Shown in pieces: positions 17,652 to 26,862 of a DNA stretch of 64,000 nt. The translations under genes and the position numbers were made by a program. Position 1 is the stretch's first letter; each line of letters opens with the position of its first letter. A model generated the notes under the pieces. It made no database searches. It was not told the DNA's origin and saw only the letters and a program-made list of their open reading frames with translations. The DNA comes from Thalassolituus sp. UBA1087 (lineage in GTDB: Bacteria; Pseudomonadota; Gammaproteobacteria; Pseudomonadales; Oceanobacteraceae), in NCBI GenBank assembly GCA_002314145.1, contig DCCG01000041.1:89417-153416 (forward strand), given 5' to 3'.

Positions 17652-18886
17652 TGAGTCAGGTGCCACAAAAAAATATGTTGGTAGGCCTGGATATCGGTAC
17701 ATCCAAAATTGTAGCCATCGTGGGTGAAGTCGACGGTGACGGCAATATTGAGATTGTAGGCCTGGGTTCACACCCGAGCCGTGGTCTTAAAAAGGGTGTC
17801 GTGGTGAATATTGAATCCACAGTGCAATCAATCAAACGCGCAGTGGAAGAGGCTGAACTGATGGCCGGCTGCACCATTCACTCTGTGTATGCAGGTATTG
17901 CCGGCAGTCATATTCATTCTATGAATTCCCACGGCATTGTTGCCGTGCGGGACCGCGAAGTTACCCAGATGGATATTGACCGCGTTATTGATGCAGCACA
18001 GGCCGTCGCGATTCCTCAGGATCAGCGCATTCTGCATGTCCTGCCGCAGGAATATGTGGTCGATAATCAGGAAGGCATTAAAGAACCGGTCGGGATGTCC
18101 GGTGTGCGTCTGGAAGCCAAAGTGCATCTCGTCACCGGCGCGGTGAACGCCGCACAGAACATCGAGCGCTGTGTTCAGCGCTGCGGATTACAGACTGATG
18201 CCATTATCCTGGAGCAGCTGGCATCCAGTTATTCTGTGCTGACGGATGATGAGCGGGAGCTCGGTGTTTGCCTGGTGGATATTGGTGGTGGCACTACGGA
18301 TATTGCTATTTTTACCGAAGGGGCAATCCGTCATACCGCGGTGATTCCCATTGCCGGCGATCAGGTGACCAATGATATCGCCATGGCTTTGCGTACACCG
18401 ACACAACATGCCGAAAAGATCAAAATTAAATACGCCTGTGCACTGACGCAGATGGCGAAAGCCGATGAGACGATTAAAGTCCCGAGTGTTGGTGACCGTG
18501 CTCCGCGGGATTTATCCCGTCAGGCATTGGCAGAAGTGGTAGAACCGAGATACGACGAACTTTTTACGCTTATTCAGTCAGAATTACGTCGTAGTGGTTT
18601 TGAAGATATCGTGGCTGCCGGGATCGTATTGACCGGTGGTACTGCAAAAATGGAAGGTGTCGTGGAACTGGCAGAAGAAATTTTTCACATGCCGGTCCGG
18701 CTGGCAAAACCTCATGGGGTTTCGGGCCTGACAGATGTAATAAATAACCCGATTTATTCAACTTCTGTTGGACTGTTGTTGTATGCAGCAAAACAGCATT
18801 TGAATAATTCAAAAAATGGTCCGGTCGAAGAGCGCGATGAAGGGATTTATTCGCGAATAAAAGATTGGATTAAAGGCAATTTTTAA
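17651..18886 (+). CDS. ftsA: Cell division protein FtsA
   Basis: The 411-residue actin-like ATPase tethers FtsZ to the membrane. It begins with the phosphate-1 motif GLDIGTSKIVAIVGE and carries LVDIGGGTTDIAIF as phosphate-2. The C-terminal GIYSRIKDWIKGNF is the amphipathic membrane-targeting helix. It is translationally coupled to ftsQ by a one-base overlap and is followed by ftsZ after 38 bases. Confidence 0.98.
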   Translation: MSQVPQKNMLVGLDIGTSKIVAIVGEVDGDGNIEIVGLGSHPSRGLKKGVVVNIESTVQSIKRAVEEAELMAGCTIHSVYAGIAGSHIHSMNSHGIVAVRDREVTQMDIDRVIDAAQAVAIPQDQRILHVLPQEYVVDNQEGIKEPVGMSGVRLEAKVHLVTGAVNAAQNIERCVQRCGLQTDAIILEQLASSYSVLTDDERELGVCLVDIGGGTTDIAIFTEGAIRHTAVIPIAGDQVTNDIAMALRTPTQHAEKIKIKYACALTQMAKADETIKVPSVGDRAPRDLSRQALAEVVEPRYDELFTLIQSELRRSGFEDIVAAGIVLTGGTAKMEGVVELAEEIFHMPVRLAKPHGVSGLTDVINNPIYSTSVGLLLYAAKQHLNNSKNGPVEERDEGIYSRIKDWIKGNF

Positions 18887-18924
18887 TATTAAATATTACT
18901 AGCGCGCGGCTAAGGAGATACGCT

Positions 18925-20106
18925 ATGTCTCAGCAGAGAGAAGGGGATATGTTTGAGTTGGCAGATGATCTGCAGCAATCAGCAATCATTAAAGTTGTAG
19001 GTGTCGGTGGTGGTGGCGGCAATGCCGTTCAGCACATGGTTGATAACAACATCGAAGGTGTTGATTTTATCTGTGCCAATACCGATTCACAGGCACTCAG
19101 AAATGTAACGTCACGTTCTATTCTGCAGCTGGGTACTGGTCTGACCAAAGGATTAGGTGCAGGTGCTAATCCGGAAGTCGGCCGTCAGGCTGCACTGGAA
19201 GATCGTGAGCGCATTGCAGAATCGCTGAAAGGTGCCGATATGGTATTTATTACCGCTGGCATGGGTGGTGGTACCGGAACAGGTGCGGCACCGGTCGTGG
19301 CAGAAGTTGCCAAAGAGCTCGGCATTCTGACGGTGGCGGTTGTGACCAAGCCATTTCCGTTTGAAGGTAAAAAACGTATGGCAGCGGCAGACACCGGTCT
19401 GAAACAGCTGGGTGAGCACGTTGACTCACTGATTACAATTCCGAACGAAAAATTACTGTCGGTACTGGGTAAGAACACGTCATTATTGGACGCTTTTAAA
19501 GAAGCAAACAATGTACTGCAGGGCGCAGTACAGGGTATTGCTGATCTGATTACCCGTCCGGGCATGATTAACGTGGATTTCGCCGATGTGCGTACCGTTA
19601 TGTCGGAAATGGGGCAGGCCATGATGGGAACCGGTGCCGCCAGTGGCGATAACCGTGCCCGTGAAGCGGCCGAACGGGCGATTGGCAGTCCTCTGCTGGA
19701 AGATGTCGATTTCCGTGGTGCCCGGGGTATCCTTGTGAACGTAACCGCCGGCTTTGATCTGTCACTGGGTGAATTCAGTGAAGTGGGCAGTGTGGTTGAA
19801 GAGTTTGCCTCTGAAAACGCCACGGTTGTGGTTGGTACCGTGATTGATCCGGAGCTGTCCGATGAACTGAGAGTAACTGTGGTTGCTACCGGTCTGGGAC
19901 GTGCAGAGGACGCTGAGGAACCTAAGCCAACCAAAGTGGTCGATAACACAGCCCGTAAAGCCGATGGCACAACCGATTACAGTCAACTGGATCGGCCAAC
20001 GGTTACGCGTCAGTCAGGCAACGCCGCCAAGAAAGTGGATGTCGCAGACCGTCCGGATATGGACTACCTGGATATCCCTGCTTTCCTTCGTCGTCAGGCA
20101 GATTAA
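18925..20106 (+). CDS. ftsZ: Cell division GTPase FtsZ
   Basis: This 393-residue tubulin homologue forms the Z ring. The nucleotide-binding GVGGGGGNAVQHM and the tubulin signature GMGGGTGTGAAPVVA are present, with the NVDFADVRTVM T7 region. A variable linker leads to the conserved C-terminal peptide MDYLDIPAFLRRQAD, which binds FtsA and other partners. AAGGAG precedes the ATG. It is the last division gene before lpxC. Confidence 0.99.
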   Translation: MSQQREGDMFELADDLQQSAIIKVVGVGGGGGNAVQHMVDNNIEGVDFICANTDSQALRNVTSRSILQLGTGLTKGLGAGANPEVGRQAALEDRERIAESLKGADMVFITAGMGGGTGTGAAPVVAEVAKELGILTVAVVTKPFPFEGKKRMAAADTGLKQLGEHVDSLITIPNEKLLSVLGKNTSLLDAFKEANNVLQGAVQGIADLITRPGMINVDFADVRTVMSEMGQAMMGTGAASGDNRAREAAERAIGSPLLEDVDFRGARGILVNVTAGFDLSLGEFSEVGSVVEEFASENATVVVGTVIDPELSDELRVTVVATGLGRAEDAEEPKPTKVVDNTARKADGTTDYSQLDRPTVTRQSGNAAKKVDVADRPDMDYLDIPAFLRRQAD

Positions 20107-20136
20107 GCAGTGCGCTATGGCGCATTGCTTAAATGT

Positions 20137-20145
20137 TGCTATAAT
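20137..20145 (+). promoter_or_regulatory. Extended -10 promoter upstream of lpxC
   Basis: TGCTATAAT at 20137-20145 is a perfect extended -10 element (TGn followed by TATAAT), 53 bases before the lpxC ATG. No convincing -35 box is found, which extended -10 promoters tolerate. Immediately upstream, 20104-20131 folds into a near-perfect 12-base hairpin around TATG, without a T-run, between the ftsZ stop and this promoter. Confidence 0.6.
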
Positions 20146-20197
20146 GCCGCCGGGTAAAATTGTATGAAAAATGCACAGAATTGTCAGGTTTGCTTAA

Positions 20198-21106
20198 ATG
20201 ATTCCACAACGTACGCTTAAAAATACTATCCGGGCTACCGGGGTTGGCCTCCATTCAGGTGAGAAGGTCTATCTCACGCTGAAGCCTGCACCAGTGAACA
20301 CCGGTATTGTATTCCGCCGTACGGATCTTGATCCGGTTGTGGATATCCCTGCGCACGCCGGCAGTGTGGGTGAAACCACGCTGTCCACCACTCTGGTTAA
20401 AGACCATGCGCGCGTGGATACCGTCGAGCACCTGTTATCCGCTATGGCGGGTCTGGGCATTGATAACGCGGTTGTTGAGCTGAGTGCTCAGGAAGTACCT
20501 ATTATGGATGGCAGTTCAGGACCTTTTGTATTCCTGCTGCAGTCTGCCGGTATTGCTGAACAGGAAGCGCCCAAACGCTTTATCCGCATCAAACGCAAAG
20601 TGGAAGTCAAAGAAGGTGATAAAGTCGCTTCTTTCCTTCCTTATGAAGGCTTCAAAGTCAGTTTTGAAATTGATTTTGACCACCCGGTGCTTAAACAGAG
20701 CGTTCAGAAAGCCAGCCTGGACTTTTCTTCCACGTCTTATGTTAAAGAAGTCAGCCGCGCCCGTACCTTCGGCTTCACCAAAGACCTGGAATATATGCGT
20801 TCCAAGAACCTGGCTCTGGGCGGCAGCGTGAAAAACGCCATCGTCGTCGATGAATACCGTGTTCTGAACGAAGACGGTCTGCGTTATGACGACGAATTCG
20901 TGAAGCACAAAATTCTGGATGCTGTCGGCGATCTGTATCTCCTCGGTCACAGTCTGATCGGTGAGTACATCGGCTACAAATCCGGCCATGGCCTGAACAA
21001 CAAGCTCCTGCGTGAGCTGGCAGCTCAACAGGATGCCTGGGAATTTGTAGAGTTTCCGGAAGAAGCTGCTCCTATCTCCTATATACGTCCGGCCGCTGCC
21101 GGTTAA
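20198..21106 (+). CDS. lpxC: UDP-3-O-acyl-N-acetylglucosamine deacetylase LpxC
   Basis: The 302-residue zinc enzyme catalyses the committed step of lipid A synthesis. Zinc-ligand motifs are visible: VEHLLSAMAG for the first histidine and KHKILDAVGDLYLLG for the second histidine and aspartate. KSGHGLNNKLL holds the catalytic histidine region. It follows ftsZ after 91 bases with its own extended -10 promoter, and a strong terminator follows it. This implies an outer membrane with lipopolysaccharide. Confidence 0.98.
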   Translation: MIPQRTLKNTIRATGVGLHSGEKVYLTLKPAPVNTGIVFRRTDLDPVVDIPAHAGSVGETTLSTTLVKDHARVDTVEHLLSAMAGLGIDNAVVELSAQEVPIMDGSSGPFVFLLQSAGIAEQEAPKRFIRIKRKVEVKEGDKVASFLPYEGFKVSFEIDFDHPVLKQSVQKASLDFSSTSYVKEVSRARTFGFTKDLEYMRSKNLALGGSVKNAIVVDEYRVLNEDGLRYDDEFVKHKILDAVGDLYLLGHSLIGEYIGYKSGHGLNNKLLRELAAQQDAWEFVEFPEEAAPISYIRPAAAG

Positions 21107-21140
21107 CCTATTGATACACGATTGCGTTTGTGTATCCTCC

Positions 21141-21176
21141 AACAAAGGCCATAATTGACTTATGGCCTTTGTTTTT
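21141..21176 (+). terminator. Rho-independent terminator after lpxC
   Basis: A perfect 14-base stem (21141-21154 with 21160-21173) closes a five-base loop and ends in a T-run to 21176. It lies 35 bases after the lpxC stop and closes the dcw-lpxC cluster. Confidence 0.93.
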
Positions 21177-21245
21177 ACTGGCTGTCAGGGTATAACTGCT
21201 GGTTGAGTACGGAGAGGCGGAAGCCCACCGGGAAGTGTATAGATT

Positions 21246-22175
21246 ATGAATATCATCATTGTTGGCAGACGACACGGGGAATCCAGAACCTACACCTTGG
21301 GCGCATCAGCGCGCACCATGATGTTTGGTTTTCTGCTGGTCCTGCCTTTTGCTATGGGTGCGTCAGGCTTCTGGCTGGCGGAACGCCTGGCTGATGAGGG
21401 TATCCTTGACCCGAATGCTGCCAAAGCCTGGGAACGTGATCTGAGTATGCAGAAGCAGGAGCTTCAGCAGATCCGCAAACAGACCGACCAGGAGCTGGAA
21501 GCGCTCACCCTCCGCCTTGCGGATCTGCAGGCAAAACTGCTGCGTCTGGATGCTCTGGGCGAACGCCTGGTCGATGTCTCCGCGCTGAACACCGAAGAAT
21601 TTGATTTCAGTGTAGAACCTGCCGTGGGCGGGCCTGCCGGTACGCTCGGAGAAGCTTATCAGGCACCGGAGATCAAAGAGGTTCTGAATGAACTGGCCGA
21701 ACGCATCGACAGCCGCGAGCAGCAGCTGGAAGTCCTTGATGACCTGATGCTGGCCAATAAGCTGAATGCTGACACCTTCGTCGCCGGCCGTCCGATCAAG
21801 AAAGGCTGGATGTCATCCCGTTACGGTAAGCGTACAGACCCTTTCACTGGCCGTCTGGCCTGGCACGCAGGTGTCGACTTTGCCGGTAAGATGGGCGCAG
21901 ATATTGTCGCCGTGGCCTCGGGTGTTGTCACCTGGGCCGGCCCGCGCTACGGCTACGGCCGCCTGGTCGAGATCAACCATGGTAACGGCTACAAAACACG
22001 TTATGCACACTGCAAAGAGCTGAATGTCGCCGTCGGTGATGTGGTCCGCAAAGGGGACGTCGTCGCTCTTATGGGCAGCAGTGGCCGTTCTACCGGTCCG
22101 CATGTGCACTTCGAAGTCTACAAAAACGGCCGTACGGTCGACCCCGCCGCGTACATTCATCGCAAGCCGCGATAA
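21246..22175 (+). CDS. M23 family (LytM-type) peptidase
   Basis: The 309-residue protein has an N-terminal membrane anchor (about 22-44), a predicted coiled coil (about 60-105, rich in Leu, Gln and Lys) and a C-terminal LytM domain (about 190-300). The metal-ligand motifs are complete: HAGVDFAG, RYAHC and HVHFE. It should therefore be an active periplasmic peptidoglycan endopeptidase rather than a degenerate activator. It sits between lpxC and secA, as comparable genes do in pseudomonads. The specific cellular role is inferred. Confidence 0.87.
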   Translation: MNIIIVGRRHGESRTYTLGASARTMMFGFLLVLPFAMGASGFWLAERLADEGILDPNAAKAWERDLSMQKQELQQIRKQTDQELEALTLRLADLQAKLLRLDALGERLVDVSALNTEEFDFSVEPAVGGPAGTLGEAYQAPEIKEVLNELAERIDSREQQLEVLDDLMLANKLNADTFVAGRPIKKGWMSSRYGKRTDPFTGRLAWHAGVDFAGKMGADIVAVASGVVTWAGPRYGYGRLVEINHGNGYKTRYAHCKELNVAVGDVVRKGDVVALMGSSGRSTGPHVHFEVYKNGRTVDPAAYIHRKPR

Positions 22176-22273
22176 TCTTTCTATTCAACACGCTTGTCAT
22201 CATTCTGGGTTATAAGTAGCCTTTAGCACTTTGGCCCAGAGCCACCTATTTGTACCCGGATAATGATAAAACC

Positions 22274-25018
22274 ATGATTGGTAACCTCTTTCGTAAGATT
22301 TTTGGCAGTAAAAACAGCCGCGAACTCAAACGCATGGGCAAAATTGTTGCCCGTATCAACGACCTCGAAGAATCCATCAAAGCACTCAGTGATGAAGAGC
22401 TGAAAGGCAAAAGTGATGAATTCCGCCAGCGAATCGAAGGCGGTGAGACACTGGATGCCATTCTTCCGGAAGCCTTTGCGGTATGCCGGGAGGCCAGTGT
22501 CAGGGTGATGGGCATGCGGCATTTCGATGTGCAGCTGATTGGTGGTATCACCCTTCATGAAGGGCGGATTTCTGAGATGCGCACCGGTGAAGGTAAAACC
22601 CTGGTGGGCACATTGCCGACCTATCTGAATGCGCTGACCGGCCAGAGCGTGCATGTCGTGACCGTCAACGATTACCTTGCCCGCCGTGATGCCAACTGGA
22701 TGCGGCCGCTGTATGAATTCCTGGGTATGAAGGTGGGGATCGTCGTCCCGGGAATGAATAACGTTGAAAAACGTGAGGAATATCAGGCAGATATCGTATA
22801 CGGAACCAACAACGAATTTGGTTTCGACTATCTGCGTGACAATATGGCCTTCTCAATCGACGATAAGGTGCAGCGTGGGCTGTACTTTGCCATTGTCGAT
22901 GAGGTGGACTCCATTCTGATTGATGAGGCCCGGACCCCGCTGATTATCTCCGGCCCGGCCGAAGACAGTTCTGAAATGTACCGTGCCATTAACCAGCTGG
23001 TGCCCCAGCTGGAGCAGGGCGAGTCCATTGATGAAGGGCAGGGCGGCACAACCGGTCACTTTATCGTTGATGAAAAACAGCGCTCCATTGAACTGACCGA
23101 AGAAGGTCACGAGTTTGTGGAAGATCTGCTGACCCGCGCCGGTATTCTCAAAGAAGGTGAAAGCCTTTATGCACCGACCAACCTGAGCCTGCTGCATCAC
23201 GTGCATGCGGCGCTGAAGGCCCATGCGGTGTATCAGAAGAACGTCGACTACATCGTTCAGAATGGTCAGATCGTGATCGTTGATGAGCATACCGGGCGTA
23301 CCATGCCGGGACGGCGCTGGAGTGAAGGGTTGCACCAGGCGGTGGAAGCCAAAGAAGGGGTACAGATTCAGGCCGAAAGTCAGACGCTGGCATCCACCAC
23401 TTTCCAGAACTACTTCCGTCTGTATGAAAAACTGGCCGGTATGACGGGTACGGCGGATACCGAAGCATTTGAATTCCATCAGATTTACGGGCTGGACGTG
23501 GTGGTTATCCCGCCTAATAAACAGGTCCGCCGTATTGACTACAACGACGTAATCTATGCCACGCAGCGGGAAAAATACGATGCCGTGGTTGAAGAAATCC
23601 GTGAAGTGACTGCGCAGCAGCGACCGGTTCTGGTGGGTACTGCGTCAATTGAAGCGTCGGAATACCTGTCTCAGCATCTGACCAAATCAAAGATTGCGCA
23701 TAATGTTCTGAACGCCAAAGAAAACGACCGTGAAGCACAGATTATTGCTGATGCCGGTCGTCCCGGAGCCGTGACGATTGCCACCAATATGGCCGGCCGG
23801 GGTACCGATATTATGCTGGGCGGTAACTGGGAAGCCGAAGTGGCGGCCATGGATAATCCGTCGGAAGAACAGATTGAGGCGGTAAAAGCAGACTGGCAGA
23901 AACGTCACGAACTGGTACTTGAAGCCGGTGGTCTGCATATTATCGGTACAGAACGTCATGAATCACGCCGTATTGACAACCAGCTGCGTGGTCGTGCCGG
24001 TCGTCAGGGTGACCCGGGTTCCACCCGTTTCTTCCTGTCTCTGGAAGACAACCTGATGCGTATTTTCATGTCTGAGCGTATGCGCGGCATGATGCAGGCG
24101 ATGGGCATGAAAGACGGTGAATCCATTGAGCACCGCATGGTGACCAATGCTGTCGAAAAGGCCCAGCGTAAAGTAGAAGGGCGCAACTTCGATATCCGTA
24201 AACAGCTGCTTGAATACGATGATGTTGCCAACGATCAGCGCCGTGCAGTGTATGGTCAGCGTAATGAGCTGATGGCCAAAGATGATATTTCCGACACCAT
24301 CAGTGTTATCCGTAAGGACGTGGTTGATCAGGCTATCGACAGCTATGTGCCACCACAGAGTCTGGCGGAGCAGTGGGACATCGATGGGCTGGAAAAACAC
24401 CTGAAAGCCGAATTCGATATCGATCTGCCGGTTCAGGAATGGCTGGATAACGAAGATAAGCTGTACGAAGAGACCCTGCGTGAACGCATTCTTGAGAAAA
24501 TCGAGCAGGCTTACAAAGAGAAGGAAGAAGCCGCAGGCGCCAAAGCGCTGCGTATGTTCGAGAAGCAGATTATGCTGCAGGTGCTTGATAATCTGTGGAA
24601 AGAACACCTGGCCACGATGGATCACCTGCGTCAGGGGATTCACCTGCGTGGCTATGGCCAGAAGAACCCGAAACAGGAGTATAAACGTGAGTCCTTTGGC
24701 CTGTTTGAAGCCTTACTGGACAATATCAAACGCGAGACAATCCGCGTTCTGTCCCATGTGAAAGTGCGTCAGGAAGACGAAGTGCGTGAGATGGAAGAGC
24801 AGCGCCGTGCCGCGGCCGAAGCTCAGGCCCAGCGCGCTCAGTATCAGCATGAGCAGGCAGCGGCGATGGCGTCGCCAACTGATGAAAGTCAGGTCCGGGA
24901 GGCAGATGATCAACAGGCGGAGCCCTTTGTACGCGATGAACGCAAAGTCGGACGTAATGAGCCCTGCCCTTGTGGTTCCGGGAAAAAATATAAGCATTGC
25001 CACGGCAAGCTTTCCTGA
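22274..25018 (+). CDS. secA: Preprotein translocase ATPase SecA
   Basis: This 914-residue motor drives Sec-dependent export. The N terminus MIGNLFRKIFGSKNSRELKR fits the family, the Walker A loop is MRTGEGKT, VDEVDSILIDEARTPLIISG contains the DEAD-type motif, and the C terminus has the zinc-binding PCPCGSGKKYKHCHG. The ATG at 22274 is preferred over an upstream in-frame TTG. It has no neighbouring secM-like gene; the upstream gene is an M23 peptidase. Confidence 0.98.
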   Translation: MIGNLFRKIFGSKNSRELKRMGKIVARINDLEESIKALSDEELKGKSDEFRQRIEGGETLDAILPEAFAVCREASVRVMGMRHFDVQLIGGITLHEGRISEMRTGEGKTLVGTLPTYLNALTGQSVHVVTVNDYLARRDANWMRPLYEFLGMKVGIVVPGMNNVEKREEYQADIVYGTNNEFGFDYLRDNMAFSIDDKVQRGLYFAIVDEVDSILIDEARTPLIISGPAEDSSEMYRAINQLVPQLEQGESIDEGQGGTTGHFIVDEKQRSIELTEEGHEFVEDLLTRAGILKEGESLYAPTNLSLLHHVHAALKAHAVYQKNVDYIVQNGQIVIVDEHTGRTMPGRRWSEGLHQAVEAKEGVQIQAESQTLASTTFQNYFRLYEKLAGMTGTADTEAFEFHQIYGLDVVVIPPNKQVRRIDYNDVIYATQREKYDAVVEEIREVTAQQRPVLVGTASIEASEYLSQHLTKSKIAHNVLNAKENDREAQIIADAGRPGAVTIATNMAGRGTDIMLGGNWEAEVAAMDNPSEEQIEAVKADWQKRHELVLEAGGLHIIGTERHESRRIDNQLRGRAGRQGDPGSTRFFLSLEDNLMRIFMSERMRGMMQAMGMKDGESIEHRMVTNAVEKAQRKVEGRNFDIRKQLLEYDDVANDQRRAVYGQRNELMAKDDISDTISVIRKDVVDQAIDSYVPPQSLAEQWDIDGLEKHLKAEFDIDLPVQEWLDNEDKLYEETLRERILEKIEQAYKEKEEAAGAKALRMFEKQIMLQVLDNLWKEHLATMDHLRQGIHLRGYGQKNPKQEYKRESFGLFEALLDNIKRETIRVLSHVKVRQEDEVREMEEQRRAAAEAQAQRAQYQHEQAAAMASPTDESQVREADDQQAEPFVRDERKVGRNEPCPCGSGKKYKHCHGKLS

Positions 25019-25032
25019 GGTTATAGAAATCA

Positions 25033-26250
25033 ATGGCCGTTAACTTTACTGTTTTCGAAGATTTTAAAGCGGTGTCCGGTGTCCGGCTTGGGGTGGCTAA
25101 ATCCCATGTACGTTACGCCGACCGCGACGATATGGTGGTGATTGAGCTGGCAGAGGGCACTGAAGTCGCGGGTGTGTTTACCACCAATGCTTTTTGTGCC
25201 GCGCCAGTACAGATCTGCAAACATCACCTGGGAATCAAAGCGCCCCGTTATCTGTTGATTAATACCGGTAATGCCAATGCCGGCACGGGAAAATCCGGCT
25301 ATGCCAATGCGGTAAAAAGCTGTGAGCTGATGGCCGCAGCAGGCCAGTGCACGGCGGCCGAAGTATTACCGTTTTCGACGGGTGTTATTGGTGAACCATT
25401 GAATATGCCGGCCTTTGAACGTGGCATTCCGGCGGCGCTGGATGATCTCAACGCCGACAACTGGGCCCGCGCTGCCAAAGGTATTATGACCACCGATACC
25501 CTGCCCAAAGGTTTCAGCCAGCAGGCCAGTGTCGGCGGCAAAACTGTGACCGTTACCGGGATATCCAAAGGTGCCGGCATGATCATGCCGAATATGGCGA
25601 CCATGCTGGGTTTTATTGCCACGGATGCCGGGGTATCGCCGGACATTCTGCAAACCTGGTGCAGGGAACTGGCGGACTGTTCTTTCAACCGCATCACCAT
25701 TGACGGTGATACCTCCACTAATGATTCCTGCATGCTGATGGCTACCGGTCAGTCCGGTGTGCAGATCGATGATGCAGCCAGTGCAGAAGCCCGGCAGGTT
25801 TTTGCATTGTTAAAAGAAGCCTTTCAGGTGCTGGCCCAGGCCATTGTGCGCGATGGTGAAGGGGCAACCAAATTCGTTACCGTACGGGTTGAAGATGCGG
25901 CAGCGCAGAAAGAAGCGCTGGATGTTGCCTATACAGTGGCGCACTCTCCTCTGGTAAAAACCGCGATGTTTGCCTCAGATGCCAACTGGGGACGTATTCT
26001 GGCGGCCGTTGGCCGCAGTGGTGTGGAAAATTTCGATCTCGACAAAGTTCAGATCTATCTGGATGACGTACAGATCGTCGAAGATGGCGGGCGTTGTGAC
26101 AGCTATACCGAAGAGTCCGGCGCGGCTGTTTTCCGTCAGAGTGAATTTACCATCCGCATTCTGCTCGGGCGTGGGCGGGTGAGTGAGCAGCTGTGGACGA
26201 CAGACCTGTCCCATGAATACGTCAGTATCAACGCTGACTACCGTTCCTGA
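25033..26250 (+). CDS. argJ: Bifunctional glutamate N-acetyltransferase / ornithine acetyltransferase ArgJ
   Basis: The 405-residue precursor recycles the acetyl group in arginine synthesis. The autocleavage region KGAGMIMPNMATMLGF is present, with the nucleophilic threonine at T190, and should split the protein into alpha and beta chains. It lies 14 bases after secA and 14 bases before mutT, the arrangement known from Pseudomonas. Whether it has both activities or only ornithine acetyltransferase cannot be decided from sequence alone. Confidence 0.96.
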   Translation: MAVNFTVFEDFKAVSGVRLGVAKSHVRYADRDDMVVIELAEGTEVAGVFTTNAFCAAPVQICKHHLGIKAPRYLLINTGNANAGTGKSGYANAVKSCELMAAAGQCTAAEVLPFSTGVIGEPLNMPAFERGIPAALDDLNADNWARAAKGIMTTDTLPKGFSQQASVGGKTVTVTGISKGAGMIMPNMATMLGFIATDAGVSPDILQTWCRELADCSFNRITIDGDTSTNDSCMLMATGQSGVQIDDAASAEARQVFALLKEAFQVLAQAIVRDGEGATKFVTVRVEDAAAQKEALDVAYTVAHSPLVKTAMFASDANWGRILAAVGRSGVENFDLDKVQIYLDDVQIVEDGGRCDSYTEESGAAVFRQSEFTIRILLGRGRVSEQLWTTDLSHEYVSINADYRS

Positions 26251-26264
26251 GTGATATCTGCTTT

Positions 26265-26675
26265 ATGAAGGTTGTGCACGTTGCGGTCGCTGTCATTGTG
26301 GTGAATGACAGCGACATTCTGATTGCCCGCCGCCCGGACGATAAACATCAGGGCGGTAAATGGGAATTTCCCGGTGGTAAAGTCGAAGCGGGTGAGTCTG
26401 TCCCGGCTGCGTTGGTGCGCGAGTTGGATGAAGAGGTTGCGTTAAAAGTAACCGAAGATCAGATCACTGCGCTGATGGAAATTCCTTTTCACTACCCGGA
26501 TAAAAGCGTGCTGCTGGACGTCTGCTGGGTACAGGCAAATATGAATGATGCGCTGCTGGCGCACGGTGCTGAAGGCCAGGAAGTGCGTTGGGTCCCCTTT
26601 ACCCGCCTGGCTGAATTTGAATTCCCCGCCGCTAATCAGCCAATTCTTGAGGCTGTGACAGCCGCATTATCCTGA
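26265..26675 (+). CDS. mutT: Nudix hydrolase, probable 8-oxo-dGTP diphosphatase MutT
   Basis: This 136-residue protein has a Nudix box running from GGKVEAGE to RELDEEVAL. The catalytic glutamates are intact, but the usual glycine near the end of the box is alanine (EEVAL where EEVGI is usual). MutT removes 8-oxo-dGTP from the nucleotide pool. It follows secA-argJ closely, which matches the mutT locus of pseudomonads. The gene-free stretch after it (26676-26862) shows no element I can support. Confidence 0.85.
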   Translation: MKVVHVAVAVIVVNDSDILIARRPDDKHQGGKWEFPGGKVEAGESVPAALVRELDEEVALKVTEDQITALMEIPFHYPDKSVLLDVCWVQANMNDALLAHGAEGQEVRWVPFTRLAEFEFPAANQPILEAVTAALS

Positions 26676-26862
26676 CAGGTTTTTGTGCCCTGTCGTGACG
26701 GCTCTGCCGCAGGCGCCTTCTCTGAAACCTCATGCATGGCGATCGTCTTATTATTCCATCAGGCCAATATTGGCTGAGATTTACTACTTTGGGACTGGAT
26801 AACTCTACCCACCGTCTATACTGATATCTATATAAGAAAACAGTTATAACTCAGGGTCTTCT

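Noticed and set aside
19185..19970. Long minus-strand frame of 261 codons inside ftsZ
   Set aside because: It is antisense to a certain gene, rich in Ser, Pro and Thr as expected from the reverse of ftsZ codons, and has no RBS or family features.
22194..22216. Promoter of secA (TTGTCA and TATAAG)
   Set aside because: The spacing is only 11 bases, and no other -35 box fits TATAAG, so the element is not convincing.
26789..26822. Promoter of the chemoreceptor gene (TTGGGA and TATACT)
   Set aside because: The spacer is 22 bases, too long for sigma-70, and no flagellar sigma-28 or sigma-54 consensus was found there.
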